Shown here piece after piece: positions 1 to 7,820 of a stretch of DNA of 58,301 bases. The DNA comes from Pseudomonadota bacterium. GTDB lineage: Bacteria; Desulfobacterota; Syntrophia; Syntrophales; UBA8958. The notes under the pieces were generated by a model. That model did no database searches. It was not told where the DNA came from and saw nothing but the letters and a program-made list of their open reading frames with translations. The DNA lies in assembly GCA_030057915.1 (NCBI GenBank), contig JASGUC010000054.1, forward strand, positions 1 through 58,301, written 5' to 3'. A program made the translations under genes and the position numbers. How positions within the stretch are numbered: position 1 is the first letter of the stretch; every line of letters starts with the position of its first letter.

Positions 1-51
1 GCCATCCCCCCTTCCATGTCGCTGCGACTGATTTTCGGTGAAAAATACCCC

Positions 52-80
52 TTGACGCGAGAAAATGGCTTCCCTATACT
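52..80 (+). promoter_or_regulatory. Candidate sigma-70 promoter (upstream)
   Basis: TTGACG at 52-57 and TATACT at 75-80 are separated by exactly 17 bases, close to the sigma-70 consensus. It points toward the DUF4160/DUF2442 pair, with the ATG about 79 bases past the -10 box. This is a sequence match only. Confidence 0.55.
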
Positions 81-103
81 CCGAACCGTCAAAGGCAAGT
101 TTT

Positions 104-128
104 TGTCAATCGAATATGTTGTTTGACA
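104..128. promoter_or_regulatory. Inverted repeat, candidate operator
   Basis: TGTCAA at 104-109 and TTGACA at 123-128 form a perfect 6-bp inverted repeat with a 13-base spacer. The right arm is also the -35 box of the second promoter, so a protein bound here would block transcription of the DUF4160/DUF2442 genes. Autoregulation is an inference. Confidence 0.35.
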
Positions 129-152
129 TACTTCCTCTGATGTCTCTACAAT
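123..152 (+). promoter_or_regulatory. Candidate sigma-70 promoter (proximal)
   Basis: A perfect -35 TTGACA (123-128) and a -10 TACAAT (147-152) are 18 bases apart. The predicted transcription start falls at about 159, on the A of the first ATG, so transcripts from here would be leaderless or nearly so. Confidence 0.55.
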
Positions 153-158
153 GTGATC

Positions 159-395
159 ATGACGCCGACGGTTTTACGAGAAAAAGACTATCGCTTCTTT
201 TTCTTCTCGCGGGAAGAATCGCGCGCCCATATTCACGTGGCATGTCCGGACGGAGAAGCTAAATTCTGGCTGGTTCCTGAAATTGAGCTTGCAAGAAATC
301 AGGGGCTTTCACGTTCGCGCCTTAAGGAAATCGAAGGGATTATTGAGGTACATTATGCAGAAATTACAAGGGCATGGGAAAGCCGCCACAGTTGA
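159..395 (+). CDS. DUF4160 family small protein
   Basis: A 78-residue protein resembling the DUF4160 family: an opening rich in aromatic and charged residues (FFFFSREE), a HIHV segment, then a C-terminal helical stretch ending near HYAEITRAW. I chose the ATG at 159; an in-frame GTG lies at 153. No ribosome-binding site is visible, and the proximal promoter would start transcription at the ATG itself. It overlaps the next gene by 41 bases in another frame, which implies translational coupling. DUF4160 genes are commonly found next to DUF2442 genes, and the pair has been discussed as toxin-antitoxin-like. No biochemical function is visible in the sequence. Confidence 0.75.
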   Translation: MTPTVLREKDYRFFFFSREESRAHIHVACPDGEAKFWLVPEIELARNQGLSRSRLKEIEGIIEVHYAEITRAWESRHS

Positions 396-615
396 GGTTA
401 CGCACATTTCCAAAACTGGGGTCTGGATCTTGGCCGGTGACAGGGAATTGTTCATGTCCTATGAAGACTTCCCATGGTTCCTGGATGCCCCCGTTGGGAA
501 AATCTTGAATGTTGAAGAACCATATCCCGGACATTTCTATTGGCCCGCCCTAGACATCGACCTCACTCCCGAAATCATAGAACATCCCGAAAGGTTTCCA
601 TTGAAGTTCACATAG
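355..615 (+). CDS. DUF2442 domain protein
   Basis: An 86-residue protein with the DUF2442 pattern: a beta-rich opening, then LFMSYEDFPWF, a short VEEPYPGHFYWP segment and DIDLTPEIIEHPERFP near the end. The ATG at 355 lies inside the preceding DUF4160 gene; a longer reading frame from 283 would add 24 residues unlike the family. DUF2442 proteins are small and often adjacent to DUF4160. Some are annotated as antitoxin-like, but that role is not shown here. About 120 bases without an obvious gene follow before the cheW relic. Confidence 0.75.
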   Translation: MQKLQGHGKAATVEVTHISKTGVWILAGDRELFMSYEDFPWFLDAPVGKILNVEEPYPGHFYWPALDIDLTPEIIEHPERFPLKFT

Positions 616-735
616 GGCGCGTGGGGTGATCCGTCGTTACTAGGAGGCATTGAGGTACGGCTGAAGAAAAAACGGACTGATTCTTTTCCTCCCCCCCTGT
701 CTCTGCATCATACTGCCTTTTGGTCAAGGGAATAG

Positions 736-1045
736 AGTGAGCATGGGACGGAAGCCCTGGCAGCCAGGGAGGGGAAGTATCTGACCTTCAGCCTGATGGG
801 GGAGGAGTGGGTGATCAACTTACGGGGCAAGGTCATCCCGATTGTGGACCTGCGGCTAAAATTCGCCATGGATACGATGGCGTACACGGACAAGACCTGC
901 ATTATCGTGGTGGAGATCTCGGGACGCAGCCAGAAGGTGATGATCGGGATACTGGTGGATTCCGTATCGGAGGTCCTCAATATCAGAGGGAACGATATCG
1001 AGGAGACCCCCAGTTTCAGGTGCCGACTGGATACGGACTACATCG
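736..1045 (+). pseudogene. Decayed cheW fragment
   Basis: This frame matches the intact CheW at 10823-11344 in two blocks. EGKYLTFSLMGEE corresponds to CheW residues around 20-33. It then jumps directly to [40 protein letters not shown] and DTDYI, so about 30 residues between the blocks are deleted in frame. No start codon precedes the first block, because a stop lies at 733-735. Similarity ends after DTDYI, exactly where the stop codon of the oppositely oriented phaC begins (1046). The fragment therefore lacks both the CheW N-terminus and its C-terminal helix. It most likely marks an old duplication or rearrangement junction. Confidence 0.8.
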
Positions 1046-2827
1046 CTACCCTTCCAGGAACCGGGAGGCGGCGACAAGGAATTCTCCGAGCAATTTCTTG
1101 CTGACCACGAAGATGTGACCGATGTTTTTCTCGATCGTGCGATTCAATCCGTTCGTGGATATGGAAAGGTTGCCTTCCTCCCGCAGTCCCCATTTTTCAC
1201 TGGCCACGCACGATCCCGGCGGGGCGATGGGATCCCGTCTGCCACGGTAATCGAAGATGGAGACCCCTGCCTCCCGCAGGCTGTCCATGTTCACCGCCTT
1301 GCCGTCCAGGGCGGGATTTGACGACGGCAGGGGATACCTTTCCTCCGCGATCCGGTTTTCCAGGAAGACGTGCGCCAGCCATTCCCGATGGGCCCGGGCG
1401 GGGAATTTCGTCCCATGGGTCAGCCAGTAAAGGAATGGCGCGGCGTCCTCGATCGCCCCCGGGTAGGCTGCCCGGCCATAGAAGCCCAGGGGAACGGTAT
1501 AATGAATCCCCGGCTGAATCTCGTTCATCCCGGCCTGGATAACCTGGGGGGGCACATTCACGTCTCCGAAGAGGTTTTCCATCACCAGGGGATCATAGCG
1601 TTTCCTTATGAACGAACGCATGGGGCCTTGCCCGCTGGGACCATCGTCGAATTGGACCGGGCAAGCCATCAGCACGACCTTCCGGACGTCCATGGGCCGA
1701 CCCTCCCTCAGCCTTTCCTCCGCCCGTCTGGCCAGATAGGGCAAAAGCAGCGTGCCGCCCATGCAGTAGCCCATGGCGCTTATCTCCTGGCCGGGGTTCA
1801 TGGCGGCGATCATGTCGAGGTAGGTACGGTGAACGGTTCCCCCATAAAAGTCGAGGCCGAGACCGCTTTCCCTGGGGCCGGGATCGCCGTAGTCAACCAG
1901 GTAGATGTCATACCCACGCTCCAGCAGACCTTCCACTACCGACTTGTCCTTGGCCAGATCGAAAAGTTCCGGTTTGTTGATGAGCGGGGTGGCCAGGTAG
2001 AGAATGCGTCCGTTTCTTTTCACCCCCGGAGGCGTCAGATAGTGACGCAGGGAGACGCTGTGCATATTGCTGCCCGCAACGTTTTCATAGGGGCAGCAGC
2101 CGATCTTGCCGCCCGTGGCCGCTTCGGAAAAGGCCATGATGTCGAAGGCCTTCATCCTATGGAGGTTTTCCAGCCTCCGACGGCTCTCCTCGAGATATTC
2201 CAGGAACGACGGGCGTGATCCGCCGTTGTCCGACGCCGGGCTGAAGGGTAGGGCATCGTTGCCGATGGGAGATTCGGTTATGGTGATCAGCAGGGATTTG
2301 AGGAGTTCCTTCATGGCCTTGAGTCTGGTCAGGCCGACGAGGTTGTATTCGTATTCGAGTTCCTGAAAACGTCCGATGTATCCCCGGAGCAACTCATGCC
2401 CCCGAGAGGTGTTGGCGGCGGTAAAGGCCTTCTGTCTGTCGAAACGGCCGTCGGTTATGAAGCGATCCGTAAGTTCGTGGAGGAGTTCTCCGTAACGGGC
2501 GTACACCCGGGCGTTGCCCTCGCTGTAAATATCGAGATTCGCTCCCTTTCGGACGGCGCTTCTCACCTTGTTCCGCAGCGGCCCGGTCACGAAGACATCG
2601 AGCAGTTCCTTTTGCCAGTTTGCCGCATACGCCAGGGGGCCATAGATCATCGGGTTGCTCCCCATGACGCCCAGCAGATCACGGTAGTGAAAATAGGCCT
2701 TGAGCTGGTCATAGGCGGCATTGCTCTTCCAGGGGATATTGGTTCGGTAGCTCGCGCCGCTATCCACGGGGGTGAGCCCCATCGCCATCGTCAGCTCGCT
2801 GGCGGAAGCCTTCTGTATTTCCTTCAT
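1046..2827 (-). CDS. phaC: Poly(R)-hydroxyalkanoic acid synthase
   Basis: A 593-residue alpha/beta-hydrolase-fold polymerase that would join hydroxyacyl-CoA units into polyhydroxyalkanoate granules in the cytoplasm. The lipase-like box is GYCMGG at about 353-358, with Cys355 as nucleophile. The other triad members fit Asp532 (RRDPIAPPGS) and His571 (NIGHIFVV). The length suits class I synthases, with a helical N-terminal domain of about 230 residues. GGGAGGT-like purines precede the ATG. It lies downstream of the MBL-fold gene on the same strand with a gap of 108 bases. No phaA, phaB, phaE or phasin is in the window, so the class is uncertain. Its stop codon abuts the cheW relic. Confidence 0.85.
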   Translation of the reverse strand: MKEIQKASASELTMAMGLTPVDSGASYRTNIPWKSNAAYDQLKAYFHYRDLLGVMGSNPMIYGPLAYAANWQKELLDVFVTGPLRNKVRSAVRKGANLDIYSEGNARVYARYGELLHELTDRFITDGRFDRQKAFTAANTSRGHELLRGYIGRFQELEYEYNLVGLTRLKAMKELLKSLLITITESPIGNDALPFSPASDNGGSRPSFLEYLEESRRRLENLHRMKAFDIMAFSEAATGGKIGCCPYENVAGSNMHSVSLRHYLTPPGVKRNGRILYLATPLINKPELFDLAKDKSVVEGLLERGYDIYLVDYGDPGPRESGLGLDFYGGTVHRTYLDMIAAMNPGQEISAMGYCMGGTLLLPYLARRAEERLREGRPMDVRKVVLMACPVQFDDGPSGQGPMRSFIRKRYDPLVMENLFGDVNVPPQVIQAGMNEIQPGIHYTVPLGFYGRAAYPGAIEDAAPFLYWLTHGTKFPARAHREWLAHVFLENRIAEERYPLPSSNPALDGKAVNMDSLREAGVSIFDYRGRRDPIAPPGSCVASEKWGLREEGNLSISTNGLNRTIEKNIGHIFVVSKKLLGEFLVAASRFLEG

Positions 2828-2935
2828 GACCTACCTCCCGACGGTCATCTCGATTCAATACATATATCGGATGCGTTTCCCAAAGGCTTGAGTCCGATCG
2901 CTAGCGGTTTCATGAAGGCGGGGCGGGGGCAGGGC

Positions 2936-3853
2936 TCAGAGTTCCAGGGCGGTCCCTTCCCGGGCAAAAAAGACATGCAGGTCGGCGCCCCTGGCATAGG
3001 CATCCATGACCAAGGCCATCTGGTCCAGTTGCGCGTCGGTTCTCCGGGGATCGTGGTGAAAAAGCGCCAATCGTTTGACGCCCGAACGGATTGCCGCGTC
3101 GATGGCATATTCGCACGACGAATGTCCCCAGCCCATTTTGCCCTGTTCGTATTCGGCCCGGGTGTACTGGGAATCGTAGATGAGCAGATCGGCGTTTTGG
3201 TAAAACCGCTCCAGGCTTCGATTCGCTTCCCGCGCCGCTTCGTCGCCCTCCCGGTGGAGTCGCTCGTCATAGTTGGGGTCGTCGGGGTCGGTGCAAAAGA
3301 AATTCCGGAACGGCTCCGTGTCGAAGGCGGTGCACAGGACCTTTCCCCGGTATTCGAAACGGTATCCCAGGCAGAGGACCGGATGGTTCAGGTATTTCGT
3401 TCGCAGGCGCAAACCGTCGCCCAGGTCGAAGTCGCCCTCCTTGATATCGCAATAGGCTATCCGGGCGGACAACTCTTCCTGGCGCACGGGGAAATAACGA
3501 TAACTGAGCACCGTTCCCAATGTCTCCTTGAGCGACCGTGCCTCGAAGGTTACGGGGCCGTAAATCCGCAACTCGGCGCCGGGTAGATAAATGGGAGTGA
3601 AAAACGGCAATCCTTGAATGTGATCCCAATGGGTGTGGCTCAGGAAGATATCGACGCGAGTGGAATGCCAGGGGATGCCCCGGCTCATCAGGCTGTCGCC
3701 GAGTTCGCGGATCCCCGATCCGGCATCGATGACGACGATCCGCGGCAGGTCCGCAAACCGCACCTCCAGGCAGGGGGTGTTGCCCCCGTATCTTACGGTT
3801 TGAGGGCCGGGACAGGGTATGGAACCCCGGACCCCCCAGAATGTCAGTTTCAT
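2936..3853 (-). CDS. MBL-fold metal-dependent hydrolase
   Basis: A 305-residue metallo-beta-lactamase-fold protein. The N-terminus LTFWGVRGSIPCPGP and the metal motif HTHWDH (His73, His75, Asp77, His78) are typical of the PhnP/RNase Z-like and class II cyclic nucleotide phosphodiesterase-like branch. Further ligands are likely in IYDSQYT and LFHHDP near residues 230-270. The substrate cannot be told from sequence; many relatives cleave phosphodiesters. The ATG is 6 bases past the stop of the upstream HDOD gene, so the two are probably co-transcribed and may share a signalling context. Confidence 0.8.
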   Translation of the reverse strand: MKLTFWGVRGSIPCPGPQTVRYGGNTPCLEVRFADLPRIVVIDAGSGIRELGDSLMSRGIPWHSTRVDIFLSHTHWDHIQGLPFFTPIYLPGAELRIYGPVTFEARSLKETLGTVLSYRYFPVRQEELSARIAYCDIKEGDFDLGDGLRLRTKYLNHPVLCLGYRFEYRGKVLCTAFDTEPFRNFFCTDPDDPNYDERLHREGDEAAREANRSLERFYQNADLLIYDSQYTRAEYEQGKMGWGHSSCEYAIDAAIRSGVKRLALFHHDPRRTDAQLDQMALVMDAYARGADLHVFFAREGTALEL

Positions 3854-3859
3854 GAGCTT

Positions 3860-4741
3860 CTAATGCAACTCCAGAAAAATCCTTGCCTTTCCCAACTCCC
3901 GGTCCACGAGTTCGGCCATTGCCGGGATGTCGCCGGGCTCTACCCCCACGAGGGCGATTTGCGGGCCGATGAGGTCTTCCCGATCCAGCGCGGACCTTTG
4001 CGGGTATAGACAATGGGCAATCAGGTTTGCCGCCGTGACGATGACCGAGAAGGAATCGGCGTAGTCCCGGTCCGAGTCGTTCCGATGGTGATCCCGAAGG
4101 GCCACGGTTATCTGTGGGCTCAGGCGCCATTTTTCCGCGATCAGCGTGCCCACGTGACAATGCCCCACGCCAAACGCCTCTTCTTCCTGTCCGTGGAGAA
4201 AAGATCGACCGCCGCCGCCTTCGCGGCCAAGGATTAACTGGCGGTATCGGTCCATGTAGAGCGACATCAGCGGGATTTTGCCAAGATCGTGGAGAAGGCC
4301 GGCGACGAAGTATTCTTCCCGCTCGGTGGAGGCCACGCCCTTGCGGGCCGCGAGGATTTTGGCGATCACGCCGGTGGAGAGGCTGTGCATCCAGAAGTCG
4401 TTCATGACCTTGGCGGACAGTTGTTCATGGCGGCATAGATTGTCCATAACGGCCGAACTCAGGGCGAGATTCTTCACCGTATTCATGCCCAGGATGATTA
4501 TCGCCCGGGTGAGGGACGAAATGGATTCCCCGGGGGAATAATAAGCGGAATTGATCAGTTTGAGGACTTTGCCGGTGAGCACCGGATCGAGGGCGATAAT
4601 GCGGTTCAGGTCGTTTGCCGAGGCCGCGGGATCGTTGCATATGGCCAGGACCTTCCTCATGGTGGTGGAAAGACTGGGCATCCCGTGGAGATAGGCTTCG
4701 ATCTCCCGGGGGATCTTCTTCTTCCGCCGGTCCGTCTCCAT
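3860..4741 (-). CDS. HDOD domain protein
   Basis: A 293-residue cytoplasmic protein with the HDOD fold, found in bacterial signalling and often beside chemotaxis genes. Diagnostic segments are LPxL-like MPSLSTTMRKVL, LDPVLTGKVLKLINSAYY, RAIIILGMNTVKNLAL and GLLHDLGKIPLM, where the His-Asp pair is kept. HDOD proteins usually lack proven hydrolase activity and act in regulatory complexes. I used the ATG at 4741. An in-frame TTG at 4771 would add ten residues and overlap the upstream gene; neither has a clear ribosome-binding site. It sits between the exported small protein and the MBL-fold hydrolase. Confidence 0.8.
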   Translation of the reverse strand: METDRRKKKIPREIEAYLHGMPSLSTTMRKVLAICNDPAASANDLNRIIALDPVLTGKVLKLINSAYYSPGESISSLTRAIIILGMNTVKNLALSSAVMDNLCRHEQLSAKVMNDFWMHSLSTGVIAKILAARKGVASTEREEYFVAGLLHDLGKIPLMSLYMDRYRQLILGREGGGGRSFLHGQEEEAFGVGHCHVGTLIAEKWRLSPQITVALRDHHRNDSDRDYADSFSVIVTAANLIAHCLYPQRSALDREDLIGPQIALVGVEPGDIPAMAELVDRELGKARIFLELH

Positions 4742-4754
4742 AGGCGTATCGTCA

Positions 4755-5153
4755 CTATTTTCTGCCGTCAACGATGAGGTGCTGCAACATGTTCCAGGCC
4801 TTTTCGACGTCTTCCCTCTCCCTGTCCCTTCCGGTCTTCGCGGGCGGGCCGGGGGAATATACCGTTACGGTCCGCCCGTCCCCGTCCCTGATCTCCCGGA
4901 CGCCCGAGTCGTTCCCGCCTTCCTGGGCCGCCATTTCCTGACGGATCATCAATTGAATCGTCGCCTCGGAAACGCCGGCCTTCTTTAGGGAGAGGACCTG
5001 TTCGGGACTGAGGGCGGCGGCGAGACCGGGCGCGATGAGCATCGAAAGCGCGACGAACGGCAGAAGCAAGAAAACCCCTTTCCCGTTGCCGCGCTTATCT
5101 CCTTTTTTCGTAATGTTGGTAATGACTGACGACTTTCGGGTTTTCCAGTTCAT
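4755..5153 (-). CDS. Small exported protein of unknown function
   Basis: A 132-residue protein not recognised as a family. A basic N-region of about 27 residues (KKGDKRGNGKG) is followed by a hydrophobic core, FLLLPFVALSMLIAPGLAAA, with a plausible signal peptidase site after AAALS. The mature part begins SPEQVLSLKKAGVSEATIQLMI, a short helical motif seen in small envelope proteins, and ends in a polar tail. The start overlaps the end of the CheX-fusion gene by 59 bases, so it is probably coupled to it. A shorter start is possible. Confidence 0.6.
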   Translation of the reverse strand: MNWKTRKSSVITNITKKGDKRGNGKGVFLLLPFVALSMLIAPGLAAALSPEQVLSLKKAGVSEATIQLMIRQEMAAQEGGNDSGVREIRDGDGRTVTVYSPGPPAKTGRDREREDVEKAWNMLQHLIVDGRK

Positions 5154-6012
5154 CCGGGGTCATCCTTTCCAGCATCTCCAGGGCGGCTATGTCCAGCTTG
5201 ATGCGTTTGATCTTGGCGTCGAACAGGGGGATATTCTTTTTGTACAGTTGTCGCTTCGCCGCCTCCAAAAAGGGCTTCTCCGTGAGTTGCCGGCGCATGG
5301 CGTCACGGGCGGCGATAAGCTCCGCAAGCCGGTTCTTCATCTGCTGCATCTTGTCCGCATTCGTCAGGGGTGCCGCCGCGGCCCGCGGGGCCTTGTCGTC
5401 AGCCTTGGAGGCGGCTATTTCTTCCGGTGTTGTGGGGGGCCGGTTCGTGAAGCCGCCATCGGCGTCGTCGCGCCGGTTGAGACCGGTATCTTTCCGCAGC
5501 GTCCGGATGTTTTGCACGCCGTAGGCGGTGGACGTCTTTTCCGCCGCCTTGGTTTCCCTGATGCAGACATCGATGACAAAGGCGCCCCCGGTCGTGGAGA
5601 AGGGAATGACGATGCTGGGAGTCTTCAGGATGTGGTTGATGGTGTGATCGCTGCCGTAAACCACGGAGGGAATCGCCGCATAGACGGACAACCCCTCCTT
5701 TTCCATCTTCGTTCTGGCCACGCCGGAGACCATGTTGGTGATCTCTCCCACGGCATCCAGGACGTCCCGGGTGATCTCGTCGATGGTTTCGCCTAGCATG
5801 TTGCTGGCGATATGGCATATGCAGGCCTTGCCGAAGCTGATGGCGAGGGAGCCGATGGCGTCTCCGGTAATGCCGATGATGCCGGATACATCCCCGTGGG
5901 CGTCGTCGGTCTTTTTTACGTAGGGCTTTCCGGCCACGGGATTCACGTAGGCCATCGTCCTTAGGACCTCCACGGCCCCGACAATGAACGGGTTTATATA
6001 TTTGACATCCAT
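5095..6012 (-). CDS. CheX-like phosphatase domain with C-terminal coiled coil
   Basis: A 305-residue protein. Residues 1-155 are closely related to the free-standing CheX at 20639-21106, sharing INPF at the start, GKPYVKK, the GxSGIIGITGDA core and the active-site helix DAVGEITNMVSGVAR, with the Glu90-Asn93 pair that CheX and CheC phosphatases use on phospho-CheY. Residues from about 160 are unlike CheX: a Pro/Ala-rich linker, then a charged helix (about 210-290) that should form a coiled coil. The extension may tether or oligomerise the phosphatase. The receiver encoded 7 bases upstream is its likely substrate. Confidence 0.85.
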   Translation of the reverse strand: MDVKYINPFIVGAVEVLRTMAYVNPVAGKPYVKKTDDAHGDVSGIIGITGDAIGSLAISFGKACICHIASNMLGETIDEITRDVLDAVGEITNMVSGVARTKMEKEGLSVYAAIPSVVYGSDHTINHILKTPSIVIPFSTTGGAFVIDVCIRETKAAEKTSTAYGVQNIRTLRKDTGLNRRDDADGGFTNRPPTTPEEIAASKADDKAPRAAAAPLTNADKMQQMKNRLAELIAARDAMRRQLTEKPFLEAAKRQLYKKNIPLFDAKIKRIKLDIAALEMLERMTPDELENPKVVSHYQHYEKRR

Positions 6013-6019
6013 GACGGCC

Positions 6020-6415
6020 TCAGATCAAAGCGGTCTTTCGGGTCCAGCGCTCATGCTTTTCAAACGCCGCTTCCACGGCCTGCACGAGGGCGTCCAACTT
6101 TATCGGCTTGGTGAAGAAGTCATCGAATCCTGCCTCCCGACATTCCTCGATTTCGAACAACCCCGCCCAGCCGGTCATGGCATAGAGGATCGTCAGGGGT
6201 TTGAGCCCGCGGATCGCCCTGCACAAATCGATGCCGTTCATCCCAAAAAGCTTCAAGTCAAGAAAAATAACGGTGAAATCTTGATGTTTCACCTGCGCGA
6301 GGGCCTCCTCGGCGCCGTCGGCCAGAAACACCTCGCAGCCCATATCGCCGAGGATACTCCCCATCATCTCCCGCATGGACCGCTCGTCGTCAACGACAAG
6401 TACTTTATTCGCCAT
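6020..6415 (-). CDS. Single-domain response regulator
   Basis: A 131-residue CheY-like receiver. Acidic pocket VVDDE is at 8-12, the phospho-acceptor is Asp53 in FLDLKLFGMNG, and the conserved Lys is in FFTKPI. There is no output domain, so it should signal by protein contact. The start at 6415 gives MANKVLVVDDE, as expected for the family; an upstream in-frame ATG at 6448 would add eleven unconserved residues. The CheX-like phosphatase follows 7 bases downstream, which suggests a matched receiver-phosphatase pair. Confidence 0.85.
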   Translation of the reverse strand: MANKVLVVDDERSMREMMGSILGDMGCEVFLADGAEEALAQVKHQDFTVIFLDLKLFGMNGIDLCRAIRGLKPLTILYAMTGWAGLFEIEECREAGFDDFFTKPIKLDALVQAVEAAFEKHERWTRKTALI

Positions 6416-6734
6416 ATTCTTTAAATCTATCGATGTCGCCGGCGCCAAAATCCTCTCGCCCTCGATTTCTTATATCAATATCCATGCCGGATCAGGGAGA
6501 GAATCACAGGGGGCGCATCCCCTTTTCTCTATATGAAACATTCATGACGGTATCCCGTCACAAAGGGGGATGAAAGCGAAGCTTAATGTTCACAAAGCGA
6601 AGCTTGATGTTCATAAAATGATCTCCGAGAAGAACCACAATAAATCAATCGTTTATGAGTGCATTTTCAGGTGAGAATGTCTGCAACCATGGGGATTTCT
6701 TCATCTTTCGTTATGCCTGCCACGGGTATGGAGG
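6416..6734. other. Intergenic region with tandem repeat and small palindromes
   Basis: These 319 bases separate two minus-strand genes. I see no convincing small gene. They hold a two-copy 21-bp tandem repeat (6573-6614), a short hairpin GACGG-tatc-CCGTC near 6547-6560, and an imperfect inverted repeat CATCCCC/GGGGGATG around 6516-6572. No clear -24/-12 or -35/-10 promoter for the downstream operon was found. Confidence 0.5.
6573..6614 (+). repeat. 21-bp tandem direct repeat (two copies)
   Basis: Copy 1 is at 6573-6593 and copy 2 at 6594-6614. They share AAAGCGAAGCTT followed by ATGTTCA, with two mismatches (A/G after AAGCTT, and C/T at the last base). The copies abut directly. Each contains an AAGCTT palindrome. 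The arrangement could be a binding-site array for the downstream operon or neutral slippage. Confidence 0.75.
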
Positions 6735-7601
6735 TTATCGCCCTTTTGCCAGGTTCTGCATCTGAGCGGTAGTAAAAACGGTGTTGATGACTATAAATTT
6801 CGACAGGCCGACAGCCTGAAAAAGATCGCGGATAACCGCGCCGGTGGTGTAGGTAAGCACATCCTGCGGGTCGGGCATGGGGGATTGAATGACAAAGCGG
6901 TTGCCGGAGGAGGAGAAAATAGCCTCCACCAAAAAGTGGGTCAGCATGACCATGCCGCTTAGGGAGACGAGTTCCGCTTCCAGGGTAAAGTAGGGAGTTG
7001 CCATTATTTCCTTAAGATACTCCGGCAGGCTGAAGAAGTCGCAAAAGGTGATCCCCAGCCGCCGGTGATTAGTGTCGATAAACTGGTCGTCGATGGCATA
7101 CTCGGCATACAAAGGGGGGAAAGTCTGACGGAAGCTTGCAAAGAGCATCTTGCCCACTTCATATAATAAGGACCCAAGCTCGACCTCCTTTCGCTCCTGC
7201 CGGTTAAGTCGAAATTCCCTGGCGAAAATGGCCCCGGCGACCACATAACGGGCAAAACTCTTGGCGACAAGGACCGCGGTTTCCCGATCACCGGGGGTAT
7301 GGGGCAAGGAAAAGAAAAGGACAAACAATCTTGTCTGCTCGACTCCCAGTCTCATGACGACATCGTAAAAATGTGTCAGCGCCCCGGACCTGAGCCTTCC
7401 CGAGTATGCCGCATTGGCCATGGAGAAGAGGCGACCGGTGATCTCGGGTGCCAGTCTCGATTTCAGGGCTTCTATCTCGTTCTGATTGGCATCGGGGTTT
7501 TCGAGCACGGCGATGACTTCCGGATCGATGAATCCGCGCAGGTGTGTGAAGAGTTTTTCTTCGATATCCTTCAGGATCGCATCGTCTTGTCGGTCATCCA
7601 T
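6735..7601 (-). CDS. HDOD domain protein with degenerate HD motif
   Basis: A 288-residue protein that follows the HDOD layout: LKSRLAPEITGRLFSMANAAY corresponds to the early helix of the family, then FYDVVMRLGVEQTRLFVLF matches the RAI..LG helix. Where other HDOD proteins in this window have LLHDxGK, this one has LLYEVGK, so the His-Asp pair is replaced by Tyr-Glu. A catalytic or metal-binding role is therefore unlikely and a scaffold role more plausible. It is divergent from the PilZ gene at 7821 and separated by 319 bases from the receiver operon. Confidence 0.7.
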   Translation of the reverse strand: MDDRQDDAILKDIEEKLFTHLRGFIDPEVIAVLENPDANQNEIEALKSRLAPEITGRLFSMANAAYSGRLRSGALTHFYDVVMRLGVEQTRLFVLFFSLPHTPGDRETAVLVAKSFARYVVAGAIFAREFRLNRQERKEVELGSLLYEVGKMLFASFRQTFPPLYAEYAIDDQFIDTNHRRLGITFCDFFSLPEYLKEIMATPYFTLEAELVSLSGMVMLTHFLVEAIFSSSGNRFVIQSPMPDPQDVLTYTTGAVIRDLFQAVGLSKFIVINTVFTTAQMQNLAKGR

Positions 7602-7760
7602 TTTTCAATGGCTTTCCCTGGTTCTGCCGCCTTCGATATTCGCGTCCGCTCGCTTCCCTTATATCTTTCCGCCGTGTTTGTAAACGAGATTTTGACGATC
7701 GTTCCCGGTGTCGGCATTATGTCGCTCTCGTCAATCGACCGTCAACCGCTATGTTCCCGC

Positions 7761-7789
7761 TTGACAGTCGGGGCTCCTTGTCGTAATTT
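7761..7789 (+). promoter_or_regulatory. Candidate sigma-70 promoter for the PilZ gene
   Basis: A perfect TTGACA at 7761-7766 is followed after 17 bases by TAATTT at 7784-7789, a weak -10 box. It is 31 bases upstream of the PilZ start codon, in the intergenic region divergent from the HDOD gene. Confidence 0.35.
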
Positions 7790-7820
7790 TTCACGACCAT
7801 TACGGGAGGTGGGCGTCGCT

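Noticed and set aside
2396-3586. 396-residue plus-strand frame opposite phaC and the MBL-fold gene
   Set aside because: Shadow of two well-supported minus-strand genes with catalytic motifs.
7299-7820. Upstream extension of the YcgR-like frame to 7299
   Set aside because: It lies opposite the HDOD gene, has no conserved sequence, and a good ribosome-binding site marks the ATG at 7821.
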